A stretch of DNA of 64,000 nt from an uncultured Prevotellaceae bacterium (GTDB lineage Bacteria; Bacteroidota; Bacteroidia; Bacteroidales; Muribaculaceae). Both the position numbers and the translations under genes were made by a program. Below are positions 27,084 to 36,042 of the stretch, piece by piece (the first letter of the stretch is position 1; each line of letters opens with the position of its first letter). The notes below the pieces were generated by a model, which did not search any database, was not told where the DNA came from, and was given only the letters and a program-made list of their open reading frames with translations. The DNA is taken from NCBI GenBank assembly GCA_900318645.1, contig ONLH01000028.1, forward strand, positions 97,724 through 161,723, read 5' to 3'.

Positions 27084-27962
27084 ATGACTATGAAATTTTT
27101 CAAATATATAGCATTATTGCTGCTGGTAGCAGTGACGATGGGCTCCTGTGAAAAGAAGGATGTCTCCTATATGGCAGAGCCCGTTGACGAGTCGGCAAAG
27201 GCATACATCCAGGTCGGCTACTATGAGCCTGTGACCGCCGGTGCAGCCAATTATATGTACTATATCGACATCAATGGTGTCGAGTATGGCAATGATGGTG
27301 CCACCTTCCTGGCTACCTTCAATACGGTTCCTTCGGGCGGTACCAATCGCTACTATGCTGTCGATGCCGGCAATGTCAACCTCAAGTTGCACAAGCGCGT
27401 GAGCGATGGCAATGGCGGTTATACTTATCCTGTGGTTTATGATCAGAACGTGTCCGTCGAGGCGGGCAAGCGCTATTGCTTGTATGTACATGACTTGAAC
27501 AAGGCGCCTATCCCCATTGAGATGACTCCTGCTCCCGAATTTAGCAAGGCCCTCGATACCGACTCGCTGTGCCGCGTTCACTTCGTTAACCTGCTCTATG
27601 AGGCTGACGGAACGCCCTACACCGGCAAGGTACAGTATGGTGTCCAGAATCTGGATACCAAGGAGTATGAGCCTGTGGGCGAGCCTATTGGCTTCGGAGA
27701 GAGCACCGATTGGTTCACGGTTAAGATCCGCAAGACCGTTTACAACAGCTCTGGTTCACAGCGTCGTGAGGTTTGTCTCTTTGCCGTGGATAACGCTGGT
27801 AAGGTAACTGGCAAGCTCCCCTACACCTTGTCTAACGGCAATCAGGGTGAGTTTACCGACTACTGGACCTGGTACATCGGTCGTGCCTATCGCCAGATTG
27901 CCGCCGGTAACTGCGGCAGCAAGACCATCCGTTGCACCCTCTACCAGTTCGTGATCGAGTAA
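27084..27962 (+). CDS. SusCD-associated lipoprotein of unknown function
   Basis: 292 residues from ATG 27084; a second Met two codons on (27090) is equally plausible. Lipobox VTMGSC near residue 23. Beta-rich, with two similar segments (IQVGYYEPVTAGAANYMYYI and VHFVNLLYEADGTPYTGKVQ) resembling the repeats of DUF4397-type proteins, though I would not insist on that family. Position right after susD-3 suggests a surface accessory binding protein of that uptake system. It is followed by copy B of the repeated terminator. Confidence 0.7.
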   Translation: MTMKFFKYIALLLLVAVTMGSCEKKDVSYMAEPVDESAKAYIQVGYYEPVTAGAANYMYYIDINGVEYGNDGATFLATFNTVPSGGTNRYYAVDAGNVNLKLHKRVSDGNGGYTYPVVYDQNVSVEAGKRYCLYVHDLNKAPIPIEMTPAPEFSKALDTDSLCRVHFVNLLYEADGTPYTGKVQYGVQNLDTKEYEPVGEPIGFGESTDWFTVKIRKTVYNSSGSQRREVCLFAVDNAGKVTGKLPYTLSNGNQGEFTDYWTWYIGRAYRQIAAGNCGSKTIRCTLYQFVIE

Positions 27963-28000
27963 TGACAGAGTAGGGCACTACCCTACCCTATTATCCATTA

Positions 28001-28042
28001 AAAACGTCCGCCGAGGCATTCAGCCCCGGCGGCGTTTTTTTC
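28001..28042 (+). terminator. Terminator (copy B)
   Basis: CCGCCGAGGC, ATTCA, GCCCCGGCGG, then seven T. Nearly identical to copies at 22855 and 29634. Confidence 0.85.
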
Positions 28043-28105
28043 AGCCATAAACAAGGTCAAAACCTCAACGGATTATGATTTTCTCACAGTTTCGCTAAAA
28101 AATTG

Positions 28106-28113
28106 TATCTTTG
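28106..28113 (+). promoter_or_regulatory. -7 promoter box for the AlbA_2-type gene
   Basis: TATCTTTG, 22 bp before the ATG at 28136. It overlaps the region of an upstream TTG at 28103 and so decides for the ATG. Confidence 0.6.
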
Positions 28114-28135
28114 CTTTCAAGAAATAGACCTTTTT

Positions 28136-29590
28136 ATGAAAGACTTGGACTTTAATACAATTAAGAGCCTGATTTCCAATAAGGAAGGTAATCAATTGGA
28201 ATTCAAGAAAACCACAGGCCAAATTGACCGTGGCATGGAAACTATATGTGCATTTTTGAATTATAGTGGCGGCTTGGTATTGTTTGGCGTATTGGATGAT
28301 GGAACAATAATCGGACAGGATGTTACAGATTCAACTAAGCGTAGTATTGCGGAACACATCAGAGAGATTGAACCTGCAGCAGACGTTACAGTATCATATA
28401 TTCCTATTCCAGCAACCAACAAACAATTAATTGCGCTTCATGTTGAAGAATCAAAAGCTAAACGTCCATTTTCATATAAAGGACGACCTTATATGCGTGT
28501 GGAAAGTACAACGGTAACAATGCCCCAATCCATATATGATGATATGTTATCACAGAGGGATATTGCAAGAAATCGTTGGGAAGTCCAGTTAAATCCGGAT
28601 ATGACCATTAATGACTTGGATGAAAATGAAATTTTAAAAACAGTTCGTCTTGGTATTGAAAGTGGTCGTTTACCAGAAAATACGAGTAATAATGATGTTG
28701 TAGATATTTTAAAGCGATTTGAATTAATTAGAAATGGATATCTCAAGAATGCAGCGGCTGTCCTATTTGCCAACAAATCCTTAGAGGATTATCCTCAATG
28801 TGTGTTACGATTAGCTCGTTTTAATGGAATAACTAAATCAGAATTTATTGATAATAAGATAGTACAAGGAAACTTATTTGTTCTTCTTGACGCAGCGATG
28901 TCGTTTTTATTCAAACACCTTTCTCTGTCTGGTGTCATAGAAGGTATTGAGCGCAAAGAGCAACTTGCTGTTCCGTACATAGCGTTGCGAGAAGCTGTCG
29001 TTAATGCACTTTGCCACCGCCAGTATCGTACAGTCGGAGCTTCGGTTGGTATCGCAATCTATGATGATAGGGTTGAGATTGAGAACCCAGGAAATTTCCC
29101 ATATGATTGGAACTTGGATGATGTTAAATCTGAGCAACGTTCCAATCCAAGGAATCCACTAATTGCCAATGTGTTATACAAACGAAAACTGTTAGAAAAC
29201 TGGGGACGTGGTATTGGATTAATGGTCAGTACGTGCTTGAAACAAGGATTACCAGAACCACAATTCAAATTAATCAACAATTTTGTTGTTGTTACTTTTA
29301 GATATGCCAATTACACTAATAATGGAGTAGGTCAGCAGGGAGCTGGCAAGGAGTCAGCAGGGAGTTGGCAAGGAGTCAGCAAGGAGTTAGGCATAGAGCC
29401 AGAGATTCTCAAAAGAATTCATGATTTCTGTATTGAGCCCAAGTCTTTGATGGAAATAGCAGAGTTATTAAACCTGCATGATAGATATAAAATGAAGAAA
29501 AAATATATTGATCCACTATTGGGGAAATACATAAAAATGACAATTCCCGATAAGCCGAATAGTAGAAATCAAAAATATGTATCCATCTAA
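28136..29590 (+). CDS. AlbA_2 (Schlafen-like) and ATPase-domain putative regulator
   Basis: 484 residues. N-terminal AlbA_2 domain about 1-130 (EGNQLEFKKT, ETICAFLNYSGGLVLFGVLDDG, RPFSYKGRPYMRVESTT), then a GHKL-type ATPase-like region (ALREAVVNALCHRQY, VEIENPGNFP, GRGIGLMVSTCLKQGLPEP), and a C-terminal winged-helix-like end. These proteins are annotated as putative transcriptional regulators; the function here is unproven. The gene is clearly AT-richer than its neighbours, a sign of transfer. A 22-bp tandem repeat (29334-29377) lies in the linker before the C-terminal domain. Flanked on both sides by copies of the same terminator. Confidence 0.82.
   Translation: MKDLDFNTIKSLISNKEGNQLEFKKTTGQIDRGMETICAFLNYSGGLVLFGVLDDGTIIGQDVTDSTKRSIAEHIREIEPAADVTVSYIPIPATNKQLIALHVEESKAKRPFSYKGRPYMRVESTTVTMPQSIYDDMLSQRDIARNRWEVQLNPDMTINDLDENEILKTVRLGIESGRLPENTSNNDVVDILKRFELIRNGYLKNAAAVLFANKSLEDYPQCVLRLARFNGITKSEFIDNKIVQGNLFVLLDAAMSFLFKHLSLSGVIEGIERKEQLAVPYIALREAVVNALCHRQYRTVGASVGIAIYDDRVEIENPGNFPYDWNLDDVKSEQRSNPRNPLIANVLYKRKLLENWGRGIGLMVSTCLKQGLPEPQFKLINNFVVVTFRYANYTNNGVGQQGAGKESAGSWQGVSKELGIEPEILKRIHDFCIEPKSLMEIAELLNLHDRYKMKKKYIDPLLGKYIKMTIPDKPNSRNQKYVSI
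29334..29392 (+). repeat. 22-bp tandem repeat inside the AlbA_2-type gene
   Basis: AGCAGGGAGYTGGCAAGGAG TC is written twice (29334-29355, 29356-29377), with a degenerate third copy after. 22 is not a multiple of 3, so gain or loss of one unit would shift the frame and cut off the C-terminal domain. Confidence 0.8.
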
Positions 29591-29633
29591 TGGTAGGGTA
29601 TCGACCAGGAATAACCCCCATTCCATCCACCAT

Positions 29634-29676
29634 TAAAAACGACCGCCGAGGCATTCAGCCCCGGCGGCGTTTTTTT
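29634..29676 (+). terminator. Terminator (copy C)
   Basis: Same stem, loop and T run as copy B. The preceding AATAACCCCCATTCCATC resembles the text before copy A (AATCCCCCACTCCATC), so the repeat includes some 3' flank. Confidence 0.85.
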
Positions 29677-29735
29677 CAGTTAGAAATTAGGAGTGAGGAG
29701 TGAGAAAGGGACGATACACCATTGGATTTGTGATC

Positions 29736-30875
29736 TCACTCTTCTGGTTGTGGAGTGTCGATATCGACGACTGGGGCGGTCTCAAGCAGCGAACGGTACA
29801 GGTCGGTCATCTTCTTGTAGAAGGCCGGGTAGTCAAGGTGGTCCTCAAAGTCCTTCTGTGCCTGGGTGCCCATGCGGGAACGACTGGCGGTGTCGTTGAT
29901 GAGTTGGTTGATGGCATCGGTGAGCGCTTGTTCGTCGCCTGGAGGAACGAGCAGGCCGTTCACGCCGTCATGAACATACTCGGGCTGGGCACCATTGTTG
30001 CTGCAGATGTGTGCCTTGCCCGCCATCATGTATTCCAAGTTGCTGATACCCAGTGCTTCAGGCTGTATTGACGGCAGGATGCCGAAGTCGGCTTGGCGCA
30101 GGTACTCCAAGATGTTGTCCCTGAAGCCCAACAGCGATACGTTATGAACAAGTCCGTTGGCAACGATGAAACCCTTGATTTTTGCCTTGTATTTGGGCTG
30201 TCCTTCGCCGATAATAGCCAGGTGGTACTTTGCCTTATCCACGTGGGTTAACGCGCTTAGGAGGGCATCTATGCCTTTTTCAGGGGCAAGTTTGCCATGG
30301 TACATAATGAGTGCCTGGTGGCTGTCGAGGTTCAAATCGCGTCGCAGGTCGGGCACGCTGGTGCCAATCTGGCTGTCGCACACGCTGTCGCGTAGCACAA
30401 CAGTGCGGTCGGCATATTGTTTCTTGGCCTTACCCAAGAAGGCTTCTCGTGCCATCTCAGAGGAGAAGACAAAGCAGTCAATAGACTTGTACAGCTTGGT
30501 GTACATATAGTTCTTCTTGGGCTTATAGACGCCATGCACGCTCACCACTACTCGCGTGTTGCGGTTTTCACTGATGCGGCGTGCCATTACGGCCATAAAA
30601 GCGTCCCTGAAGCTATGCACGTGGATGATGTTTTGACCCTTGCGCAACAGCCTTGCAAACCTAACGGGGCTATCAATGTCGGTGACGCCCTTCAAGGGAA
30701 GAATGGAAATGGGAATCTCTAGGCGGCGGTATTGTTTAAGCACGTTAGGGTGCTTACGGCACACTACCTCGACATAGAAGTCAGGGTCGTTGCGCAGGCG
30801 GTCCACCATGTCGTAGGTGTATTGCTCAGCACCGGTCCAGTGCTTGTTGGAAACGATATGAAATATATTAATCAT
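29736..30875 (-). CDS. Glycosyltransferase family 4
   Basis: 379 residues, cytoplasmic, GT-B fold. The N-terminal acceptor domain opens with HIVSNKHWTGAEQYTYDMVD; the C-terminal donor domain has MYHGKLAPEKGIDALLSAL and the E-x7-E region QPEALGISNLEYMMAGKAHI, followed by GVNGLLVPPGDEQALTDAI. It would transfer a sugar from a nucleotide donor to a glycan or lipid acceptor; neither can be read. It stands alone, not in a polysaccharide cluster. A -7 box lies 57 bp upstream. Confidence 0.88.
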   Translation of the reverse strand: MINIFHIVSNKHWTGAEQYTYDMVDRLRNDPDFYVEVVCRKHPNVLKQYRRLEIPISILPLKGVTDIDSPVRFARLLRKGQNIIHVHSFRDAFMAVMARRISENRNTRVVVSVHGVYKPKKNYMYTKLYKSIDCFVFSSEMAREAFLGKAKKQYADRTVVLRDSVCDSQIGTSVPDLRRDLNLDSHQALIMYHGKLAPEKGIDALLSALTHVDKAKYHLAIIGEGQPKYKAKIKGFIVANGLVHNVSLLGFRDNILEYLRQADFGILPSIQPEALGISNLEYMMAGKAHICSNNGAQPEYVHDGVNGLLVPPGDEQALTDAINQLINDTASRSRMGTQAQKDFEDHLDYPAFYKKMTDLYRSLLETAPVVDIDTPQPEE

Positions 30876-30932
30876 CTGTTGTTCAGGTTTTTATAGATGA
30901 TTGAACTTGTGGGTCAAATTGGTTTTTCGCTA

Positions 30933-30940
30933 CAAAGATA
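30933..30940 (-). promoter_or_regulatory. -7 promoter box for the GT4 gene
   Basis: Minus-strand TATCTTTG, 57 bp upstream of the ATG at 30875. Confidence 0.55.
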
Positions 30941-31001
30941 CAAATTAATCTGTTATACTACCCCACCCTGATGCACTTAATTTCTCTAATCGTGGCTAAA
31001 C

Positions 31002-31034
31002 AGCAAACGCGGCAACCGATGTGCCGCGCTTGCT
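31002..31034 (-). terminator. Probable terminator after the SPFH gene
   Basis: 13-bp stem AGCAAACGCGGCA with TGCCGCGCTTGCT (one G-U), 7-nt loop, weak U stretch on the minus strand. Confidence 0.5.
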
Positions 31035-31073
31035 ATTTGATAAAAGCCTGATGAGGTTTTCTCCCCTACCCGA

Positions 31074-32039
31074 CTACTCTTTCTTGTCGTCGTGGCCGAA
31101 GAGCTCCTTGATGCCGCCGATAGAACCTAACAGGTTGGTGGCCTCATAGGGCAGGTAAACCGTCTTGGTCTTGTCACCGCTGGCAACGGTATCGAGCATC
31201 TGGATGTACTTCTGGGCCAGCAGGTAGTTAGCAGGATTTGTGCTCTGCCCCACTGCCTGGGTAATCTTGTCTATGGCAATGGCTTCGGCCTCGGCCTTGC
31301 GGATGCGAGCCTGGGCTTCACCTTCGGCGCGCAGAATCTCGGTCTGCTTGTCGGCCTCGGCCTGGTTGATGCGGGCGGTCTTCTGACCCTCGGACTGGAG
31401 GATGGCGGCCTGTTTCTGACCCTCACTGGTCAAAATGGTAGCACGCTTGTTACGCTCAGCCTGCATCTGCTTCTCCATGGCCTGGAGCACGGTTTGAGGC
31501 GGCTGAATGTCCTGTAACTCAACGCGATTGACCTTGATACCCCACTTGTTGGTGGCGTCATCGAGGACGGCGCGCAGCTTGGAGTTGATGGTGTCACGCG
31601 AGGTCAATGTCTGGTCCAGCTCGAGCTCACCGATGATGTTACGCAAGGTGGTCTGAGTCAGTTTCTCGATAGCGTTGGGCAGGTTGTTGATCTCGTACAC
31701 GGCCTTGAACGGATCCATAATCTGGAAATATAGCAAGGCGTTGATTTGAGTCATAACGTTATCCTTGGTAATCACGTTCTGCTTGTCAAAGTCATAGACT
31801 TGTTCGCGCAGGTCGATGGAATTGGTCGTGCGGTAGCGTCCGTGTTCGTAGGCGACAATGCTCTTGGCGCGGTCAATAAACGGGATGATGATATTGATAC
31901 CGGGCTTGAGCGTAGCATAGTATTTACCCAGGCGCTCAATGATCTTTGTTTCACTCTGCGGGATGATGACGAGGCTGTTCTTGACAAGAATCAGAGCCAG
32001 CAGGATGACAACGACGAGAAAAATTGATAAAGCTGTCAT
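31074..32039 (-). CDS. SPFH/band-7 (stomatin-like) membrane protein
   Basis: 321 residues. One N-terminal membrane helix (LSIFLVVVILLALILV), then the SPFH domain (GKYYATLKPGINIIIPFIDR, TKDNVMTQINALLYFQI, LRNIIGELELDQTLTSRD) and a long helical part rich in Ala/Glu/Gln (EGQKQAAILQSEGQKTARIN), typical of the QmcA/slipin group. Such proteins form large ring or cage assemblies in membranes. It follows an NfeD gene by 47 bp, the standard pairing in bacteria, which supports joint work in membrane quality control. Confidence 0.9.
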   Translation of the reverse strand: MTALSIFLVVVILLALILVKNSLVIIPQSETKIIERLGKYYATLKPGINIIIPFIDRAKSIVAYEHGRYRTTNSIDLREQVYDFDKQNVITKDNVMTQINALLYFQIMDPFKAVYEINNLPNAIEKLTQTTLRNIIGELELDQTLTSRDTINSKLRAVLDDATNKWGIKVNRVELQDIQPPQTVLQAMEKQMQAERNKRATILTSEGQKQAAILQSEGQKTARINQAEADKQTEILRAEGEAQARIRKAEAEAIAIDKITQAVGQSTNPANYLLAQKYIQMLDTVASGDKTKTVYLPYEATNLLGSIGGIKELFGHDDKKE

Positions 32040-32086
32040 ATCGTTTTGTTTTTAGTGATTATTTGTTATTGATAGATATTTTTAAA

Positions 32087-32536
32087 TCATACTGGTTTGA
32101 CGATGGCAATGATACTGTCCATCTTGACGACGCGCACTCTAACGCCCTTCTCGATGGCACTCTCGTCATCGCTGCGGGCTTTCCAGTCGTCACCATCGAT
32201 GGCGACACGGCCATAGCCACCTTCGTCGATACGCTCACTCACCCTACCCTCTTGACCAACCATGGCCTCGGCATTGCTCAACCTGACGCGGTTTGGTTTG
32301 TGTAGTTTCTTGATGAGCTTTGGACGTACCAGTAGCAGGCTCAGAGCCGAAACGACGGCAAAAATGATGATTTGCCATGTGAGATTCGCTCCACAACCGG
32401 CGATGATGGCAGTGACAGCGGCTCCGATAGCAAAGCAAAGCAGGAAGAAATCGCCCGAAGACAATTCAAGGATCAGGCACACGATAGAAATGATAACCCA
32501 AATCAGCCAGAGGTTAGATGTGAAAAACTCAATCAT
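32087..32536 (-). CDS. NfeD-family membrane protein
   Basis: 149 residues. Short NfeD type without the protease domain: three or so membrane helices (WLIWVIISIVCLILELSS, FLLCFAIGAAVTAIIAG, IIIFAVVSALSLLLV) then a small OB-fold C-terminus (VGQEGRVSERIDEGGYGRVAIDGDDW). NfeD proteins partner SPFH proteins, here the gene directly downstream. Confidence 0.88.
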   Translation of the reverse strand: MIEFFTSNLWLIWVIISIVCLILELSSGDFFLLCFAIGAAVTAIIAGCGANLTWQIIIFAVVSALSLLLVRPKLIKKLHKPNRVRLSNAEAMVGQEGRVSERIDEGGYGRVAIDGDDWKARSDDESAIEKGVRVRVVKMDSIIAIVKPV

Positions 32537-33044
32537 AGTCGTATTCTTTTATTGGTTGTTATTCTTTCTTTCCTTTTTTCTCTTTTTTCGTCTTATATCT
32601 ATTAGACGCATCATGCCATCAAAAAACTACACTCGTTGGCGAATTTTTTTCTTGTCTCTTGTCGCAAGAAAAATGTCTCTTGATCATCATGTGAAGGTCT
32701 CAAGTCTAGTGATTGTTTTTACAATCTCCAAAGGTAAGATTTTTCTTTCTGATATGCAAATTTTATGCCAAAATGAATAAAAAAATACCCTGCCGATTAT
32801 CCGCAATGCCAGAATTTTCAATTCTCAGAGGGTTAAAATGCGTTTTTGGGCTGTATTTCAGTGTGTTTAGCGCTTTTTGGCTTTTTGTCAGAAAAATCGA
32901 GTAGGGGAGTGATATGGGCTTTTTCCGTTAGATTTGCCCTAAAATGAATACAAAGTGGGATTCGGTCATCAAAACTTGCCATTTTATGCTTGTTTCTCAA
33001 AATAATGTGTTATCTTTGCCTCCCGTTTTTCAAGAGATAGTGAA
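32537..33044. promoter_or_regulatory. Divergent intergenic region, nfeD and ybeY
   Basis: About 500 bp, AT- and pyrimidine-rich. I see a minus-strand -7 box TACCTTTG at 32729-32736, a candidate for the nfeD/SPFH operon with a leader near 190 nt, and a plus-strand TATCTTTG at 33011-33018, 26 bp before ybeY. A 63-codon open frame at 32713-32904 has no support. Nothing else found. Confidence 0.45.
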
Positions 33045-33488
33045 ATGACCGAAATTGTTTACATGACCCAGGGTAATGTCACGATGCCGCGACTCAATGA
33101 GTCGGCGGTGCGTGATTGGATTGTCGCTGTGGCTGCCACGTTGAATCAGAAGGTGGGTTGCCTGACCTACGTCTTCTGTGACGATGACTACATCCTGCAG
33201 ACCAACCGCGAGTTTCTGGGACATGATTACTATACCGACATCATTACATTTGATTACACCAATTCGCGTCACATCGCTGGCGACATGGTCATCTCGCTCG
33301 ATACCGTACGCTCCAATGCCGAGGGCCTCCAGGTGCCTTATGAGACAGAGCTGATGCGCGTCATCATTCATGGCGTGCTCCACCTGTGCGGTATCAATGA
33401 CAAAGGTCCTGGCGAGCGTGAAATCATGGAAAAACTTGAAAATGATGCGCTGTCATTGTTGCCCGAGAACGTATTGCTGAAAGATTGA
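33045..33488 (+). CDS. ybeY: Endoribonuclease YbeY
   Basis: Metal-dependent endoribonuclease for rRNA 3'-end maturation and ribosome quality control. 147 residues, normal length. N-terminal half has QTNREFLGHDYYTDIITFDY, and the metal site is HGVLHLCGINDK. The classical motif is H-G-x-L-H-L-x-G-Y-D-H; here the third His position reads Asp-Lys, a variant I know as usual for Bacteroidota. Followed 16 bp later by mnmG, probably in one operon, with a -7 box at 33011-33018. Confidence 0.93.
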   Translation: MTEIVYMTQGNVTMPRLNESAVRDWIVAVAATLNQKVGCLTYVFCDDDYILQTNREFLGHDYYTDIITFDYTNSRHIAGDMVISLDTVRSNAEGLQVPYETELMRVIIHGVLHLCGINDKGPGEREIMEKLENDALSLLPENVLLKD

Positions 33489-33504
33489 TTTCTTGATTGA
33501 CAAG

Positions 33505-35382
33505 ATGAGAAGCGACTATGATGTAATAGTGGTAGGCGCCGGCCATGCCGGTTGCGAGGCTGCCTCAGCGGCAGCCCGCTTGGGCTCTCAAACCTTACTC
33601 ATTACAATCGACATGAACAAGATTGCACAGATGAGTTGCAATCCTGCAGTCGGTGGCATCGCCAAGGGGCAGATCGTTCGCGAAATTGATGCCCTGGGTG
33701 GTCAGATGAGTATTGTGACAGACCGTAGCAGCATCCAGTTCCGTATGCTCAACCGCAGTAAGGGTCCGGCCATGTGGAGCCCGCGTTCTCAGAGTGACCG
33801 CCAGCAGTTCATCCTGCAGTGGAGAGAAGTGCTCGAGAACACTCCCAATCTCTATATGTGGCAGGATTCAGTCGATGAATTCGTCATCGAGGGTGGGGTA
33901 GTGAAGGGTGTGAAAACCGTCTTGGGCATGACTTTTTCAGCTCATGCTGTCATCCTCACTGCTGGAACTTTCCTCAATGGTCTGATGCACGTGGGTCGTG
34001 TACAGACTCCTGGAGGCCGTGTTTCGGAACCTCCTGCTACTGGAATCACCGAGCAATTGGCTTCGTTGGGCTTTACCGTTGGACGTATGAAAACGGGTAC
34101 GCCGCCCCGACTTGACGAGCGCACGATCGACTTCTCACAATGCATCCGTCAGGACGGTGAGCAGGATTTTCACCATTTTTCCTATCTGCCCGGTATCACG
34201 TCAACGCTGCAACAGCGCCCTTGCTGGATTGTGCATACCAACGAGCGCGTGCATGAAATCCTGCGCGAAGGGTTGTCGCAGTCACCGTTGTATAATGGTC
34301 AAATCAGTAGCATTGGGCCTCGTTATTGCCCAAGCATAGAGACCAAGATTGTTACCTTTGCCGACAAGACTTCACATCAGCTCTTCATTGAGCCCGAGGG
34401 CGCATCAACCCATGAGATGTACCTCAATGGTTTCTCTTCATCAATGCCATGGGATATCCAGATCGAAGCCCTGCGCCATATCCCTGCGTTGCGTGATGTG
34501 CATGCTTTCCGACCTGGCTATGCCATCGAGTATGATTTCTTTGACCCGACACAATTGAGTCACACATTGGAGTCAAAACTGGTGAAGAACCTGTTTCTTG
34601 CCGGTCAGGTCAATGGCACGACGGGCTATGAAGAGGCGGCAGGGCAGGGACTCATTGCCGGAATCAATGCCCATCAGAACACCATCGGAGGTGAGCCGTT
34701 CACCTTGGCCCGCAACGAGGCATATATTGGGGTATTGATTGATGACTTGGTGACTTGTGGTGTTGACGAGCCTTATCGCATGTTCACCTCACGTGCCGAG
34801 CACCGCATCCTGCTGCGCCAGGATGATGCCGACATGCGTCTCACTGAGAAGAGCTACCAGCTGGGACTTGCAACCCGTGAGCGCTATGACCTCATGTGCT
34901 CCAAGCGCGAGCAGATTCAGAATTTGACGGCATTTTGCTGCGATTATACGGTGAAAATTGCAGCCATCAATCCCATGCTTGAGGCTCATGGTATGCAGCC
35001 CTTGACCCAGGGTCAGCGCTTGCATGACCTGTTGTTGAGACCACAGTTGAATATGAAGATGCTTGCCGAAGCGTTGCCTGATCTTCAAGAAAAGATTGAC
35101 TCGCTTGAGGCAGCGCGTCGCGAAGAAATTGTTGAGGCAGCCGAAATCGCCATCAAATATCGTGGCTATATTGAACGCGAGACACTCATCGCCGAGCGTG
35201 TCGCTCGACTTGATAATGTCACCCTCAAGGGCAAGTTTGACTATTCCCAGATTCACCAGATTTCTACCGAGGCACGACAGAAACTTGCGGCTATTGACCC
35301 TGAGACGGTGGGGCAGGCCGCTCGCATCCCTGGTGTCTCGCCCAGTGATATCAACATCCTGCTTGTTTTATTGGGCAGATGA
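33505..35382 (+). CDS. mnmG: tRNA U34 carboxymethylaminomethyl enzyme MnmG
   Basis: FAD protein that, with MnmE, modifies the wobble uridine of several tRNAs. 625 residues from ATG 33505; a TTG four codons upstream is less likely. FAD-binding VVGAGHAGCEAASAAARLG at the N-terminus, then GGIAKGQIVREIDALGGQM, PARLDE-type loop (GTPPRLDERTIDFS), LAGQVNGTTGYEEAAGQGL and a helical C-terminus (GYIERE) for tRNA. All family marks are intact. A parS-like site lies two bases after the stop. mnmG (gidA) is a classical origin-proximal gene. Confidence 0.97.
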   Translation: MRSDYDVIVVGAGHAGCEAASAAARLGSQTLLITIDMNKIAQMSCNPAVGGIAKGQIVREIDALGGQMSIVTDRSSIQFRMLNRSKGPAMWSPRSQSDRQQFILQWREVLENTPNLYMWQDSVDEFVIEGGVVKGVKTVLGMTFSAHAVILTAGTFLNGLMHVGRVQTPGGRVSEPPATGITEQLASLGFTVGRMKTGTPPRLDERTIDFSQCIRQDGEQDFHHFSYLPGITSTLQQRPCWIVHTNERVHEILREGLSQSPLYNGQISSIGPRYCPSIETKIVTFADKTSHQLFIEPEGASTHEMYLNGFSSSMPWDIQIEALRHIPALRDVHAFRPGYAIEYDFFDPTQLSHTLESKLVKNLFLAGQVNGTTGYEEAAGQGLIAGINAHQNTIGGEPFTLARNEAYIGVLIDDLVTCGVDEPYRMFTSRAEHRILLRQDDADMRLTEKSYQLGLATRERYDLMCSKREQIQNLTAFCCDYTVKIAAINPMLEAHGMQPLTQGQRLHDLLLRPQLNMKMLAEALPDLQEKIDSLEAARREEIVEAAEIAIKYRGYIERETLIAERVARLDNVTLKGKFDYSQIHQISTEARQKLAAIDPETVGQAARIPGVSPSDINILLVLLGR

Positions 35383-35384
35383 TT

Positions 35385-35400
35385 TGTTCCACGTGAAACA
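35385..35400. promoter_or_regulatory. parS-like centromere site (one mismatch)
   Basis: TGTTCCACGTGAAACA differs in one base from the parS palindrome TGTTTCACGTGAAACA bound by ParB during chromosome segregation. Located between mnmG and apt. Confidence 0.8.
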
Positions 35401-35427
35401 TTTATAACATAATATACTGATTACCAA

Positions 35428-35961
35428 ATGGATAACAAACAATTAGAGAAAGTAAAAAGTGTGGTACGCAATATACCCGATTTTCCTGTTCCGGGTATCC
35501 AGTTCAAAGATTTAACCACAGCATTTAAGGATCCTGAGGCCTTGCAAATCATGACTGATGCCATGACCGACCTCTACCGCGATAAGGGCGTGACCAAAGT
35601 CGTGGGCATTGAGGCACGCGGCTTTATCGGCGGTGCAATCCTTGCCACTCGTCTGGGCGCTGGTTTCGTGCCCTTGCGTAAACCCGGCAAGCTGCCCGCT
35701 GAGGTCATCCAGAAATCCTATTCCAAGGAGTATGGCACCGACACCATTGAGATTCACAAGGATGCCATCACCCCCGACGACGTGGTTGTCATCCATGATG
35801 ACCTGCTCGCAACCGGAGGCACGATGTTGGCAGCCTATGAGCTGGTGAAATCGATGAATCCCAAGAAGGTTTACATCAACTTCATCTGTGACCTTGAGGT
35901 GCTGAAGGGCCGTGACGTCTTCCCCAAGGACGTGGAGATTACGTCACTGTTCACCTTCTAA
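35428..35961 (+). CDS. apt: Adenine phosphoribosyltransferase
   Basis: Makes AMP from adenine and PRPP in purine salvage, in the cytosol. 177 residues, usual length. Typical start region (IPDFPVPGIQFKDLT), GIEARGFIGGAILATRLGAGF, KPGKLP and the PRPP-binding VVVIHDDLLATGGTM. Lies 45 bp after mnmG and may be transcribed with it. It fits with the purine permease and nucleotide-salvage genes elsewhere in the window. Confidence 0.96.
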   Translation: MDNKQLEKVKSVVRNIPDFPVPGIQFKDLTTAFKDPEALQIMTDAMTDLYRDKGVTKVVGIEARGFIGGAILATRLGAGFVPLRKPGKLPAEVIQKSYSKEYGTDTIEIHKDAITPDDVVVIHDDLLATGGTMLAAYELVKSMNPKKVYINFICDLEVLKGRDVFPKDVEITSLFTF

Positions 35962-35976
35962 AGGACGCTGGATGTT

Positions 35977-36015
35977 CTAGATAATCTAGAAGTTCTAGAT
36001 AGACTAGATCCTATA
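35977..36015. repeat. CTAG-rich short repeat between apt and uvrC
   Basis: Four CTAG tetramers in about 30 bp (from 35977, 35986, 35995 and 36004), in repeats of GTTCTAGATA and palindromic TCTAGATAATCTAGA. CTAG is generally scarce in bacterial DNA, so the cluster stands out. Confidence 0.6.
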
Positions 36016-36042
36016 GATATTTCTTGGCTTTACTCACTGTGA

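Noticed and set aside
32713-32904. 63-codon frame in the nfeD-ybeY gap
   Set aside because: No start signal, overlaps a candidate promoter, low-complexity aromatic text.
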